DNA of 64,000 nt from Oopsacas minuta. Its lineage: Eukaryota > Porifera > Hexactinellida > Lyssacinosida > Leucopsacidae. Made by a program: the position numbers and the translations under genes. How positions within the stretch are numbered: position 1 is the stretch's first letter; each line of letters starts with the position of its first letter. Under the pieces are notes generated by a model. That model was given only the letters and a program-made list of their open reading frames with translations. It ran no database searches and had not been told where the DNA came from. This document shows positions 34,284 through 45,925 of the stretch, piece after piece. Location of the stretch: contig JAKMXF010000011.1 in assembly GCA_024704765.1 (NCBI GenBank), forward strand, positions 289,863-353,862. The letters run 5' to 3'.

Positions 34284-35135
34284 ATGGCGACACCTCTGAA
34301 CATTTCGATCCCGCCGTTGAAACCTGATGAAAGAGTCGAGGATTGGCAATCTTTGTTTGTGGCAGCTACGAGCTCATTAGCAGCGCACGCTGGGGAGAAA
34401 GCAGCAATACTAATCTTCCCATCCTATGTCTGCAGGAATGAGTACGAAAGGGAAATTGCACTAATCGCTATTCAAGAGGAATCGATTGAGGCTGCGTTCA
34501 AGATTTTATGCAATACCTTGGACTCTCCTATTGACGAATATGAGGCTACCGCACGATTCCGCAGTAAGGTCTGGGCGCGAGGCATGCGAATAGAAGTGTT
34601 CTTTACCCAACTTTGGAAGGAAGCAAAACGAGCTGGATTTCTAAATAGGCAAGTTGCTGTAGTGTTAATAACGCAACTCCCTGGAAAGGCGCAGGCTGCC
34701 CTGAAGAAGTGGGTTCAAGAACGTAAAGAGGATCTTGTATCTGGTCAAATGCGGGAGTTCATTGGGCTAGTTCAGCAGAACTTACGCCAGGCTGAAGTAC
34801 CATTAGATTATGGGGCACGTGAGGGACCAAGCAATTCATGTAAGGTCATTAATCAAGGAAAAACTGACATATTATGCTCAAGTGATTCTGAATACGAAGA
34901 AAAGCCGCCCACGGTCTACAAGGTACGAACCTTCGGAACGAGTAGTCGACAGGGGCGTTTCCCCAACTCAAGAAGGGTTCCAAAAGGCTTGGTGTGCTAC
35001 ACTTGTGGAAAACATGGCCACGGATATCGTATGTGCCTGGATCGAGTGTGCAGCGGATGCCATGCCAAAGGCCACGACGTGGTAGATTGCAGACTAGCAC
35101 GACGTGACAGCTACCAGATAAAAGAACTGGTGTGA
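34284..35135 (+). CDS. gag: Gag polyprotein of Gypsy element
   Basis: 283 codons. The first 220 residues are capsid-like (no strong signature). The C-terminus has two CCHC zinc knuckles at about residues 238-251 (CYTCGKHGHGYRMC) and 256-269 (CSGCHAKGHDVVDC), which bind nucleic acid during packaging. It ends in TGA at 35133-35135. The pol frame is open from 35108 in the -1 frame, so gag and pol overlap by 28 bp and pol would need a -1 frameshift. I see no textbook slippery heptamer in the overlap. The frame is intact. Confidence 0.88.
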   Translation: MATPLNISIPPLKPDERVEDWQSLFVAATSSLAAHAGEKAAILIFPSYVCRNEYEREIALIAIQEESIEAAFKILCNTLDSPIDEYEATARFRSKVWARGMRIEVFFTQLWKEAKRAGFLNRQVAVVLITQLPGKAQAALKKWVQERKEDLVSGQMREFIGLVQQNLRQAEVPLDYGAREGPSNSCKVINQGKTDILCSSDSEYEEKPPTVYKVRTFGTSSRQGRFPNSRRVPKGLVCYTCGKHGHGYRMCLDRVCSGCHAKGHDVVDCRLARRDSYQIKELV

Positions 35136-35591
35136 GAGATTACATCAAGTTAGTTGATCAAATCGGTCCATATGACGATAAATCGGCGTCTATTTCTGTC
35201 AGAGTGTACGGTCTGCCAATTCTCGCTTTGTTGGATACTGGAGCCAAAGTTAATGTGGTGGACAGGCAGACAGTGGAGTACCTAGGACTAGGGCAGTTAA
35301 TCAAACCGGAGATAGGACACGTGTACGGTGTATGTGGAACCCCCGTATCAGTGGTAGGGAGCATTGAGATCCCTATAGAAGTGAACGGAGAGGAGGCCGG
35401 AAAGACGCACGTACAGGTGTTGGATGGTGAGGGACAGGCACTACTGCTAGGCCGCCAGTTCTTCAGACGTTTCGGGCGGGTTGAATTTGATTGGAACAAA
35501 GGAACCATCACGCTAGGGAACGTAAAAGCGACAATACAGGAGACTGCTGTAGGAGGAACTCCAATAGCAAGGGCTCGTACTGTACGGATAA
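35108..35591 (+). pseudogene. pol: Gypsy pol, protease part (interrupted)
   Basis: Aspartic protease region with the active-site motif LALLDTGAKVNVVD at about 35212-35260 and the flap/core region ending LLLGRQFFRRFG. The frame runs into the CACTA-like insertion at 35592, which adds a spurious tail ending about 35642. The pol frame resumes in phase after 38316 if the insertion and one copy of its target duplication are disregarded. Confidence 0.85.
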
Positions 35592-38313
35592 CACTGCTCA
35601 ACAATTTTTTTTTCATTTTTTGTTGCATGAGATTTTTCAATTGATTCTATATAATTTTGGGATGCTGATTTCAAATCTGCAATCAGTTTCTTTCTGCATG
35701 CTCTAGTTTTCATGCAATCGACAATTTAAATTTTTTCGTTTGTGGTACTTATTTAGTACATAAATCTGATCTCCACCAAATACTTTTATCTATCAAGCCA
35801 TTTTTCTTAGATTGTAGCTGTTACTATGATTTAGTAATGGCTTCAATCTATTGAAAACAAAAGCACCACTCTATTGTTCTCTGAAAACATGACACTATTA
35901 GCGAAGTGTCAAAATTTAAATAAATCAAAAATCATCATGTTGATTTTTTTGAAATGATTTAATTCAAACAACCCTAAGTGATTGTAGTGAAGTATCGTGG
36001 ATAGATGCAGCAGAATAGGCATTTAAGCTGTATTTTTCCGCTCGTCTGCTGGTAGCCTTAATTAGAACCAAGGTTTTGTTATTCAGTTTGTTTGTGTTAA
36101 GTTACATGGATATCAACAGACTTTCTTTCGATTCTTAACTCTTCAGATTTGATCATGGCTTCTTCTAGTAGACATAAATGCAAAAATAACCCTGATTCAT
36201 TTTGTTACATCTGTGGTGTGTATACGCTTTCGCGTCAAAGACGAAATATAACATCGTTTGTGAAGCGTGCCTACATAGCATACTTTGGTATCCCTCTTGA
36301 TGATCAAGATAAGAAATGGTCTCCTCATATTGTGTGCCATAACTGCGAGGAAATGCTCCGAGACTGGACAAAAGGAAAGCGGAAGGGTCTGCCTTTTGCC
36401 ATTCCAATGGTGTGGCGTGAACCCCAAGACCACACGACTGACTGCTACTTTTGCATGGTCAATACAAAAGGTGTTGGCAAGAAGAGCCGACAAACGCTTT
36501 CTTATCCTAGTATACCATCAGCTATGCGACCTGTCCCGCACTCTGATAGACTTCCTCCTCCGGTCTTTAGTGGTTTTGCTTTTCCTGATGATGGAGAAAC
36601 TAAATTGGAAAGGGAAGAGATCGTAGAAATGGAATATCAAAAAACAGACACAGAATCAGAATCTGAAGATTCTTCTCGTGAAACCAAAGTAACTGTCCAG
36701 CAGTTTAATCAATCAGAACTGAATGACTTAGTACGTGATTTAGATCTGCCCAAGCAAGCAGCTGAGCTCTTAGCCTCCAGGCTCAAAGAAAAACAGGTGC
36801 TGGATCAATCTGTAAAGGTTTCCTTTTTTCGAAAAAGAGAAGAACTCCTTCTACCCTATTTTTCAGTGGAAAATAAGCTGGTATATTGCAACGATATTCC
36901 TGGTCTTGACGGACAACTGGGTATCTCCTCATATGATCCAGGAGAATGGCGATTGTTTTTGGACAGTTCCAAGCGCAGCCTCAAGTATGTTCTTTTACAC
37001 AATGGAAATGTTTATGGAGCTGTTCCAGTTGGTCACTCCACTGTCTTGAAGGAACAGCATGATGACATTAGAATTGTTATGGATTTACTCGGATATCATG
37101 ATCACAACTGGATCATTTGTGTTGACCTCAAAATGGTTAGTTTTCTGCTAGGTCAGCAAAAAGGATACACTAAATTTCCATGTTATCTGTGCATGTGGGA
37201 CAGCAGAGCACGTGAAAAACATTGGATACAAAAGGAGTAGCCCTTACGTGAAACATTTCAAGCTGGCATGCCTAACGTAACACACGACCCGATCGTAAGC
37301 AGAGACAAAATTGTTTTTCCACCCCTGCACATCAAGCTAGGTTGATGAAACAGTTCGTTAAAGCCCTAAATCCTGACAATGAATCCTTTCATCATCTTGT
37401 GTATACTTTCCCTGCTTTGTCATATGATAAAATCAAAGCAGGAGTGTTTGATGGACCACAGATACGTACACTTATTCCGCGACAAAAACTTCATTCAGAA
37501 AATGAATGTCAGGGAGAAAGCTGCATGGCTATCTTTTGTGGATGTTATACAGAACTTTCTTGGTAACAGAAAAGCTCCAAACTATGAAATGCTTGTATCT
37601 AAGATACTCTCAGGGTTTCGTAATTTAAGATGCAATATGAGCATAAAAGTACATTTTATGTACAGTCACCTGGACAAATTCCCTGAAAACCTTGGGACTG
37701 TCAGTGACGAACAGGGAGAGCGTTTCCACCAGGATCTCATGACAGTGGAAGAACGTTACCAAGGTCGATGGGACCGACATATGATGGCAGACTATTGTTA
37801 GGGCATTAAACGTGACTGTCCTCACAAAGCGTACAAACGCAGAAGTTATAAGAGGAAATTTTGTCCAGATTTGTAGAATATTTGAATCTTTTGCATCTTG
37901 TCATTGATCGCTTTAAGTTACTATTGTAGATTGCCATCGTTCTTTTCTACGTTATTTTGCAAAAAAAAAATCAATTTTTACATGCATATTACCAGCAAAA
38001 CTGTTGTTTTTACATTTTTTAAAACATTTGTTGCCTATCTGTCTACAAATACAATTTCTATTGGCAACATAAAAGTTTTTTGGCACCTATTTTTGTTTTG
38101 AGGCTAGTTATTCAACTGTAAGCAGAACATCATTTGACAAATCATGTCACTTTTTCAAAAAATATGAATTTTGTGCAAAAAAATTAAAAATCTCGATTTG
38201 CAAAAAATCTAGAGCTTGCGGAAAAAAACTAAGGTCGGATTCGGATTCAGCGCCCCAATATTAGGTAAAAACAAGTGTTGGTAGAAATGCAACAAAATTT
38301 TTGTTGAGCAGTG
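35592..38313 (+). mobile_element. CACTA-like DNA transposon nested in Gypsy pol
   Basis: 2722-bp element. The ends read CACTGCTCAACAA and its inverted copy (ending 38313), followed inward by matching A/T-rich tracts and ttgttgcat. The flanks are TAA (35589-35591) and TAA (38314-38316), a 3-bp duplication. Its broken transposase is homologous in design to the 667-codon protein at 12660-14663. The insertion postdates the Gypsy element. Confidence 0.88.
36155..37875 (+). pseudogene. CACTA-like transposase, broken
   Basis: Begins MASSSRHKCKNNPDSFC with N-terminal cysteine pairs (CYICG, CHNC, CYFC). Core motifs: first Asp in WRLFLDSSKRS (about 36950), second Asp in IICVDLKMVSFLL (about 37117), a C-x2-C pair in FPCYLCMWDSR, then an H-x4-H pair in VHFMYSH (about 37651) and Glu in VSDEQGERFH (about 37700). 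In-frame stops occur at 37238-37240 and near 37342 and 37799, two of them at likely former TGG codons, and one frameshift near 37480. Very similar proteins are common in Hydra and arthropod genomes as uncharacterised repeats, by my recollection. Confidence 0.82.
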
Positions 38314-38316
38314 TAA

Positions 38317-39161
38317 TCAATACCGAAGAAGTAGACAAGTCATTCAAGTGTACGAAGACAAATCTCACTACAAACCAACATGACAAGTTTGCTGACCTGT
38401 TGAAAGAATTTGAGGCAATATTTAACGACAAACCAGGTCGCACCTCAATGTGCGAACATGCGATAGATACGGGGAAGGCAGTCCTCACCAGATCCAGACC
38501 AAGACGTGTTCCTCCAAAGTGGAAGGAAGAAATCAATTCACAGCTTGATGAGATGCTCGATCAGAAACTATGCAAGGCATCCCATTCCCCATGGGCAAGT
38601 AACGTAGTCTTAGTTCCCAAGAAGGACGGTCTGCAACGTTTTGCGATCGATTATCGAGAATTAAATAATGCCACCAAGAAGGACGCATATGGTACACCAC
38701 AAGTGCAGACGATTTTAGACAAGTTACGAGATTATAGTTACTTTTCAGTGATTGATATCTCTGCCGCCTACTGGTGCGTCCCAGTTAGGGAAGAAGATAG
38801 AGAAAAAACTGCATTCAATACTCCTAGAGGCCTCTTCGAGATGTGCGTTATGCCTTTCGGTTTGGTTAACTCCCAGGCTACATTCCAGCGGCTAATGGAC
38901 AACACACTCCAAGGCCTTACTCGTACGGAATCATACATCGACGATTGTATAATTTATTCACGTAGTTTTGAAGAACACCTGAAGGAACTACGCGCTGTAT
39001 TCCAACGTCTGCAAAGTGCGAAGTTGCATGTCAAATTGCGCAAGTGTCAGTTCTTTCGCGAGGAGGTTGAGTTTCTGGGCCACGTCGTGTCTAGGGAAGG
39101 AAGAAGGCCCTTGGTCTCAGCTGCAAAAAACTCTCTATGTTTCCTAGACCCCAAAGCATAG
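38317..39161 (+). pseudogene. pol: Gypsy pol, reverse transcriptase part
   Basis: RT palm with RFAIDYRELNNAT, YSYFSVIDISAAYW, MPFGLVNSQATFQR and the catalytic YIDD box (38934-38945), ending LGHVVSREGRRP. It is thrown out of frame near an A6 run at about 39123-39128 and ends at a stop at 39159-39161. The frame before it continues from the protease part across the nested DNA transposon. Confidence 0.9.
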
Positions 39162-40190
39162 CTGAACTGCAACGTTTCTTAGGAACGCTCAACTTTTATA
39201 GGTCATACATTCCTGGCTTGGCTCAGCTAGCGGCTCCTCTGTACTCCCTCACAGAGAAAAGAGCCAGATGGGTGTAGTCTGATAAATGCGAGGACGCTTT
39301 TGATTCCCTTCGTCTCAAGTTAATCCGTGAACCTATTATGTTGAGCTTTCCGGATTGGAATAAGAATTTTATTATTGAAGCTGATGCAAGTTCGAGGGCG
39401 GTAGCAGCGGTACTATCACAGAGAAACGAAGACACGGGACAACTACACCCTATTGACTTCTTCTCTTCATCACTTAGCACAACGCAAAGGAATTATTGCG
39501 CAGGGCAACTGGAAGCCTGGGCACTAGTCGCCGCTTGCAGGAAATGGCACACATACTTGAGGGCCACTGGGGCGGTCGAGCTAATTACTGATCACTGCCC
39601 ATTGAAGTGGCTCCGTGGTCAAAAGGATCCCCGCCGTACCTTTGCTAGGTGGTTGCTTGAGCTGGAGGAGTACAGCTACCAGATTACCCATCGGAAGGGG
39701 AAAGACAACAATCTACCCGACTACCTGAGTAGGGCAAGAACTACTTCGATTAGCCCCGAGGTCCAAGATGATTCCGGTTTCGAAGATAAGATATTCACGC
39801 TTTCAGATGACACGACTGAGTTAGATTCAACCAAGTTGGATCTGACCAAGCTCCAAGGAGAAGATGCTACTATTAGCGACGCGGTTGAACAACTGAAGGA
39901 GACCGGGAATGTGTCTTCCGGCAGGCTGCAGGAGATATCCGGGAGTCTCGCAATAGTAAATGGAATGTTGTTGTATCGAGAGCGTGCCGTAGTGCCTCTC
40001 GGTGCTAGAAGAACGGTACTGGGTTTGGTTCACGGGGCAGGTTACTTTGGCCAGAAGCGAACGTTACAAATCCTGAGAAGGAGCTACTTCTGGTTCGGTA
40101 TGGCCAAGGACGCTCGCGACTGGTGCCGAAGTTGTCTCGTATGTCAGAAGGCGAGAGTACCTATCCAAGAATCCAAGAATTCAAGATGGA
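39130..40190 (+). pseudogene. pol: Gypsy pol, RT thumb, RNase H and integrase zinc finger
   Basis: In the shifted frame the region reads IAELQRFLGTLNFYRSYIP (connection), followed by a nonsense TAG at 39275-39277. Then comes RNase H, starting FIIEADASSRAVAAVLSQ and continuing through ELITDHCPLKWL. The integrase HHCC finger follows (HGAGYFGQKRTL ... CRSCLVCQKA, about 40030-40150). A second frameshift at about 40165-40195 separates this from the integrase core. Confidence 0.88.
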
Positions 40191-41319
40191 CGGGGTTGGA
40201 CCCGGGGACCTTGTAGCTATGGACATCGGCATTCTCCCTTGGGCCGACCAGAAGTTCCGGTATTTTCTATGTATCGTCGACATATTTACACGTTATATGG
40301 AGCTCATTCCTTTGCAAGACCAGTCCGCAGCGTCCTTAGTGCGTGAGTTCCAGTGTGGTTGGATTTTTCGAGGGCACGGTGTACCTAAAGGTCTGTTGAC
40401 AGACCAAGCACATAATATTGATGGTGTAGAGATAAGGGCGTTGTGCGAAAGATTGGGGATTGAGAAACGGCACTCCTCACTCTACCATCCTCAAGGAGAT
40501 GGCTTGGTAGAGAGGAGTATCGGGCTAGCCAAGCAGGTGGCGAGATGTCTAACTCTAGATCGTAAACTCCCCAAGGAGTCATGGCCTGAGATCCTACCTG
40601 AAGTCTCGTTTTATTGTAACAACGTCGAGAATTCGTCAACAAAGTTCTCTCCCCAGCGGCTTATGACGGGTAGACAGCCAACATCGCCTATAGACGCCAT
40701 GATTTCCAGAAAGGATTTGAATCAGACGCTTAGTCATACCGTACACATCGAGGAACTAGAAGTGATTTCAGCAGAATTGGAGAAACTAGCCCGTGAAAAT
40801 GACCTTCAAGCAAAACGGCTGAGAAACGACTACCATAACAAAGGAGCGGTGACACCTTGTCTCGAAAAGGGAGACCTAATACTCGAGAGGAATGAGACGC
40901 GAAAAGATTCATTGGACCCCAAATTCGTTGGCCCTTACACAGTACTCGACTCAAGAGGAACCAATGTTAAAGTTCGAAAAGGGAACAGACATAGGTGGGT
41001 ACACGCGGGCCGCTGCAAACTATTCGAAGACAGCCACTCCATCCCCCTCACCAGTGGTCCCTCTGAGCCAGGAGAAGTAGTCCGGGCCCCCTTGGGGGAG
41101 GTAGACGCACCAACCATCGGTACTTATAATGAACAGCAACAGGAAGAGGCAGTAGAAGTTAATGTGGATCCAGGAACAGAAACCCAGGATCTGAGCGGTG
41201 AAGGAGAAGAGGTTGGTCCTGCAAGACGTTACCCATTACGATCCCGCAAACAAAAAGAGTACCCAAATTATGTACTTAGTACTGAAATCTTACCTAGCCA
41301 GGCCCTTATATCTATTTAA
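40180..41319 (+). pseudogene. pol: Gypsy pol, integrase core and C-terminal module
   Basis: Integrase core with D (LVAMDIG, about 40222), D (LLTDQAHN) and E (GDGLVERSIG, about 40508), then the GPY/F-type module (DPKFVGPYTVLDS, about 40915-40955) and an acidic tail ending YPLRSRKQKEYP. The stop is just before the polypurine tract and 3' LTR. The core frame itself is open, but it is detached from the upstream pol by a frameshift. Confidence 0.9.
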
Positions 41320-41329
41320 GGGGGAGTGA

Positions 41330-41472
41330 TGTGACGACTAGCAACGTACTAGAACAACTATAACAGATTAACATTTAGTCTAGTATAGTAGATTACTCGC
41401 AGTCTTATTCAGTCATAGTTCGACTTATTTGTATTTCTATTATAGCTAATATATTTCCAAGCTTGTATCACA
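41330..41472 (+). repeat. 3' LTR (143 bp)
   Basis: Four substitutions relative to the 5' LTR. Followed by target duplication GTAT. Confidence 0.95.
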
Positions 41473-41762
41473 GTATCTCTAAACGGACTAAATTATATGC
41501 ATAATTGAAAAACAATAGACTTTGGAAATTTGTGTTGAATACCAAGTGGTGAAACATATTTGATTTGTGCCGCTTTTGTCACACATTGCACAAATAGTTT
41601 GATGATAATAACTTATTTTCCCTTGTCAAGTTTTCAGTAATTTATACGCGCATTAGTCTAAATTACCTCTATAATTCAAAATATCTATTTCATTTGGAAT
41701 TTGTGCTGTAAAATGTACTTTAGCAAACGACTTCTCTTTTAGTATACAGTTACAGGGAACTG

Positions 41763-41808
41763 AAGTTTAGCTTACATTTTCGGCAACATCAAATGTAAGC
41801 TAAACTTT
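41763..41808. repeat. Perfect 17-bp stem hairpin
   Basis: aagtttagcttacattt, an 11-base loop (tcggcaacatc), then the exact complement aaatgtaagctaaactt. It lies 0.3 kb outside the Gypsy 3' LTR. Function unknown. Confidence 0.85.
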
Positions 41809-42053
41809 ATTAACATTGGAAATATTTATGTTCAACTTATATCTTTCGTGGTTGCCGTGTCACGTGAAGTGGGGAATGGGGATATCTTTGGATTAACAAT
41901 ACATTAATTTTCACCATGGATATATTCTCAGTAGAATTTATTTCTAACTCATATGGGTTAACATTACTAGTTGCAAATATATTTGTAACCTATAATTATT
42001 ATTCCACTATTTGACATATAATCAATTGTGTTATAAATTTTAGTTTTCTTATA

Positions 42054-42303
42054 CACTCCCTGGCCAAAAGTATTGGAACACTCTGCCACAATTGACACAT
42101 GGCACGAATATATATTTACTTTAGTTGCATAGGCTGAAGATAGTTTCAAACATCTGTGAACTTAATTCTATCATTAATTTTATCATTACAATCGCATTTT
42201 CTGATATATCCACATACTATTCAATACGTATATTCTCCCAATGTGCCATATGCCGCATGTGTCATTAGTGGTATGGTGTTCCAATACTTTTGGCCAGGGA
42301 GTG
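42054..42303. mobile_element. Tc1/mariner-type MITE, copy B
   Basis: 250 bp, inverted ends CACTCCCTGGCCAAAAGTAT on both sides, flanked by TA (42052-42053, 42304-42305). Homologous along its length, in opposite orientation, to 22956-23194. It has no coding capacity; the ends suggest mobilisation by a Tc1-family transposase not seen here. Confidence 0.92.
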
Positions 42304-45300
42304 TATTAACTGATTTTCATTTATTTTCTCTTCTGCGTTCTGTATTATAGGACCCTTTTTCTCCAATATGCTACTTTCCAAACATATCCAACAACAGTTT
42401 CTCAATAGGTATTGACGAATTTACAGTATTTCCCTAAACAAGCACCTTGGCTTAAATAAGCTTCGGGGGCCATTACAAAGCTCCAAGATTTGTGAATAAA
42501 GATTTATCACAACCCTCTTGAATACTGTTTTTTGGTGAAATTTACTTTTCATTTCACTGTGCAAATATTAGGATTATTGTTTTCAGAATCTTTTGTAATT
42601 TTAAAAATTGTAAAATATTTTAAAATACTAAATTCCCACTAGAACCGTGCGCTTTTTCAAGGAAATACTCTACTTTATAACTTAAATATACCAAATATGA
42701 AATGCCGTACAATCCGGATGAGATTTTCTTAGTATGTTAGTCAACGAACTCCAACATTGTTGCTACATACAGAAGAACACTTGTATTCAAACGTATGTAT
42801 AGAGATGTCTGAACAATGTGTATTGGAAGCTCGTTAATACAAACATGAGCAGACCCATTGTAGGGACTGATTATAGTTTAAATATTTGTTCATCTTATCC
42901 GGAATTCGTATTTACCGTGTTCCTACTAACAAAGTTCTACTGTAACTGCACGAAAATACATTTTTCAAATTAAAGCATCAGAATTCCAAAAATAACATTC
43001 AAAATTCAAGGATTTCATTATTGTCAAGTAAGTTATTTTATCTTACAGTCATAATGCATTTTCCACATGTAATGATTCCCCGACTATTGTATCGCATTTA
43101 CTAGAATAGTAGCCCCTACATAAATAATTCGCACCTGAGGTACCTATAAATTATTAATCTACTATTACTTAGTTAGGAAATACTTCTAGTGTGGATCATG
43201 ACCACACCTATACATTTCCTAGAATTATTCTCTCCTTGACACTTTGGCTGTCTAAACATTACTAATCGCTTGGGTATTTATTCGAGTAAGAACGGCCTTG
43301 CCTAATCATTTACTTCACTGGAATTCGCGAAAATTTTAGGACGCTTGCACTTCTCGTGCATTAACGGTTACTTTTCACATTGATGGTAATACTCTTGTCA
43401 AGTCGTATTGGCAACATTATATTAATTCTGCCTATACACCTTCATTTCTCAATTTCTGATCTCCTTTGCTTGGATAAACGGCTAAGTACTTTTCCACTTT
43501 GGGTAATTTCTCGGAGTGACGAATGCTCCTCTATGCATCTTGCGTGATTTTCTTTGCGTGCGTAAAATTTGAGACCTTTCCCTATTCAGCATAGGCGGAT
43601 ACATTAAGAGGCCATGTGGCTAGGCCTCACATTGGTACAAAGAAAGTCAAATTACTCGCATCTCTTCCAACATATTTCATTTTTTCTCTTTATCGAACTC
43701 CAATTTGCATCTGTAATTTACCCAAAATCCCTCGAAGCCCCCTATATTTTCTGGATCGCAGCTCTCTCCATTTTAGAAATCTCCAAATACTTTTCAGGGG
43801 AATTGCACCAGGTAAAGACATTACATGAATTTGGTCAATACAGACAATCAGTCCTATATTAAAACTTAAAATTCCTATACAAATGTAATTATTCCGTGTA
43901 CGCCTACATATAGCGGCAAAAATAATTGCAATATCTGTGCGGTTTGCTGGCATGCACGCTGGGCTTTACAGAAGCCAGTTACTGACTATTAATTCGTTCG
44001 CATGGAGCCAATACGAGATAGTCACAACTATTGAAATATCATAAAGAAATGATTCCACAATATAGTTTCTGGTAACCTGTATGTGGGATTAAGAAAAACC
44101 ATAGACTTCTCTATATAAGCCCTACCATCAGATATACTAGGGATATAGTAGTGCATGGAAAATATTATATTAGTATACAGAATGATTTCATATCGCACAA
44201 ACTGTACTTTTATGACCAAGCAAATGTAGTCGAAAACCCTCTACTTGATAATTCAACTCAGTATATACTCGATTTCCTATTCCCTTATAGTCCATGTTGA
44301 TATGATATCTTCTACGATAATGCGCAATCCTGAATTTTACCATATATGGCTTTAATGATGACTATGCAATAATCCTTGTAGATATCATGTCAAAATGTAT
44401 TACAAGGGCATGGGAAATGGGGTATATACTATAAATCGGCAATATTATATCATTGAGGGTTTTCGACTTATAAATTGATAATGACAAAGTATTTCCATCC
44501 ATGGTCACTACTCTGACTCTAAAACCTGCCAACTTTATGAGGACCAAATTTTTATATGTTTTACAAAAGCATCTTTACATCATTTAGTACATTATCTTTG
44601 AAATCAAATGCGATATTTAACGTTCTACAGCTCATCAAATATTGGGCTATTTCCTCCTATTAAAGCTTACTAAGAAAAGAAAGTGGCACATTTGGAAGAA
44701 TTTTGCTTTTTGGTTTGGACACATGATACTCTACATGTCAGTGATGCATTCCTTGGGTAAAAAGTACTGTTGTGCGATTAATGATACGCCGAGTTAATTT
44801 TTTCACATAGTTGTCTTCTTCAAGCGAACTTATTCTCGTAGTGGAAACTTGGTCATTAAATTTACACATAACCTGCATCTTGGAAATGTGCATGTTCATA
44901 TTTTTTCGTTTTAATGTGCCGAATATGACGTGCAATTGTATTACCACCAAAATTCTCTTCATTATTCACACAAATAATCTCCAGATTTAGCATTCTAACA
45001 ATTTTCCTTCACTTTTCATTTTCACAATTTTTTGGCACACTCTAGTATACACCCATAAATATTAAATTTTTCAGTAATTATCTTAATTTTTCACGAGATT
45101 TTAACTATTCTAATTTGGATGAATATTCATCAAGATGACTATCTATTGCTAATTAGAATTTTATTGTTACTAGTGCGCTTTGCTTGCTAGGTCGCTGCTC
45201 CACCAGCAGTAATATACTAGGCGCTTTGTCCCCCTGAATTAGATTAATTATAATCTGCTATTTCTTATAGTTTTGGACCCCTACGCAAAGGGATATACCC

Positions 45301-45559
45301 GACACTACATGCCTCGAATTATAAAATTATGTCTTCCGCGATTGGAATGTATGTGTTATTAATTCAGTCATATTTAGACACTTTAACTGTAAATTTGTAA
45401 ATACTCTCTATGTGATTATGATATAATATATAGCTATTCCGGTGTAGCAGTTAAATTTTATGTCTAATCACTTAGGGTATAATCCATTCTAATTTTATGA
45501 AAATCTCCTAGATTTTTTATGTTTTTGTGAAATAATTTGTCTACATCCAAACGCCTCCT
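42304..45559. other. OGDH intron, no genes recognised
   Basis: 3.3 kb of AT-rich DNA. Small frames here have no homology I recognise. Contains one copy of the ctagtgcgctttgcttgctagg repeat at about 45171-45235 and a CATGGGAAATGGGGTATAT word near 44405 shared with other repeats in the window. Confidence 0.4.
45171..45235 (+). repeat. ctagtgcgcttygctwgctagg repeat, copy 1
   Basis: actagtgcgctttgcttgct followed by aggtcgctgc. Related copies at 52484-52530 and 61296-61340 share about 30 bp. Origin unknown. Confidence 0.65.
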
Positions 45560-45595
45560 CAGAGTGTGCCAAAATCGCCATAATGGCGTATTAGG
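45560..45595 (+). repeat. Left terminal signal of RAG1-like copy 2
   Basis: Heptamer CAGAGTG (45560-45566), 16-bp spacer, block ATGGCGTATTAGG (45583-45595). Same geometry as the left end of copy 1, different block sequence. Confidence 0.85.
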
Positions 45596-45925
45596 GTAAC
45601 TATTACAACGAAGTATCTTTTATGTGGTCTATATGTAAATCGACACCGTAAATTTCAAAAATTTCATTTAAATTTTCCGTAGTATTACCACTATTGGGAA
45701 TATGACGTCATTTCGGTGATTTAATTATTATTAACATTCATGGTTCAATAATATTATTTGTTATTTCCATTATTGAATTAATGGTATAAAGTCAAGCTTC
45801 CTATTAGAAGGATTATAGCATATATATATAACTAGCTATCATATAATAATGAATCAGGGGTGTAGCTTTTCCCTTTAATACATAGTTGATGGGAGTATAC
45901 CTTGTGGAAATACTGTTACTAAATA

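Larger units (their letters stand above)
34114..41472 (+). mobile_element. Ty3/Gypsy LTR retrotransposon, defective, with nested CACTA-like insertion
   Basis: The two 143-bp LTRs (34114-34256 and 41330-41472) begin TGTGACGAC and end GTATCACA, differing at 4 of 143 positions. The flanks are GTAT on both sides (34110-34113, 41473-41476), a 4-bp duplication. The internal region encodes gag, protease, RT, RNase H and integrase in Ty3/Gypsy order, with no envelope. A purine-rich tract (aagggggagtga) precedes the 3' LTR. No standard tRNA primer match was recognised after the 5' LTR. The copy is dead: a 2.7-kb DNA transposon interrupts pol, and there are at least two frameshifts and one nonsense codon. 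Confidence 0.93.

Noticed and set aside
36165-36493. Minus-strand frames opposite the CACTA-like transposase
   Set aside because: They are antisense shadows of a recognisable plus-strand protein.
41163-41319. Possible envelope gene after the Gypsy integrase
   Set aside because: The frame is the acidic tail of pol and ends just before the polypurine tract; there is no room for env.
45031-45046. TGGCACACTCTAG resembling an inverted end of RAG1-like copy 2
   Set aside because: It matches about 11 bases of the copy 2 left end, but the inner block is absent, and no partner end or duplication was found.
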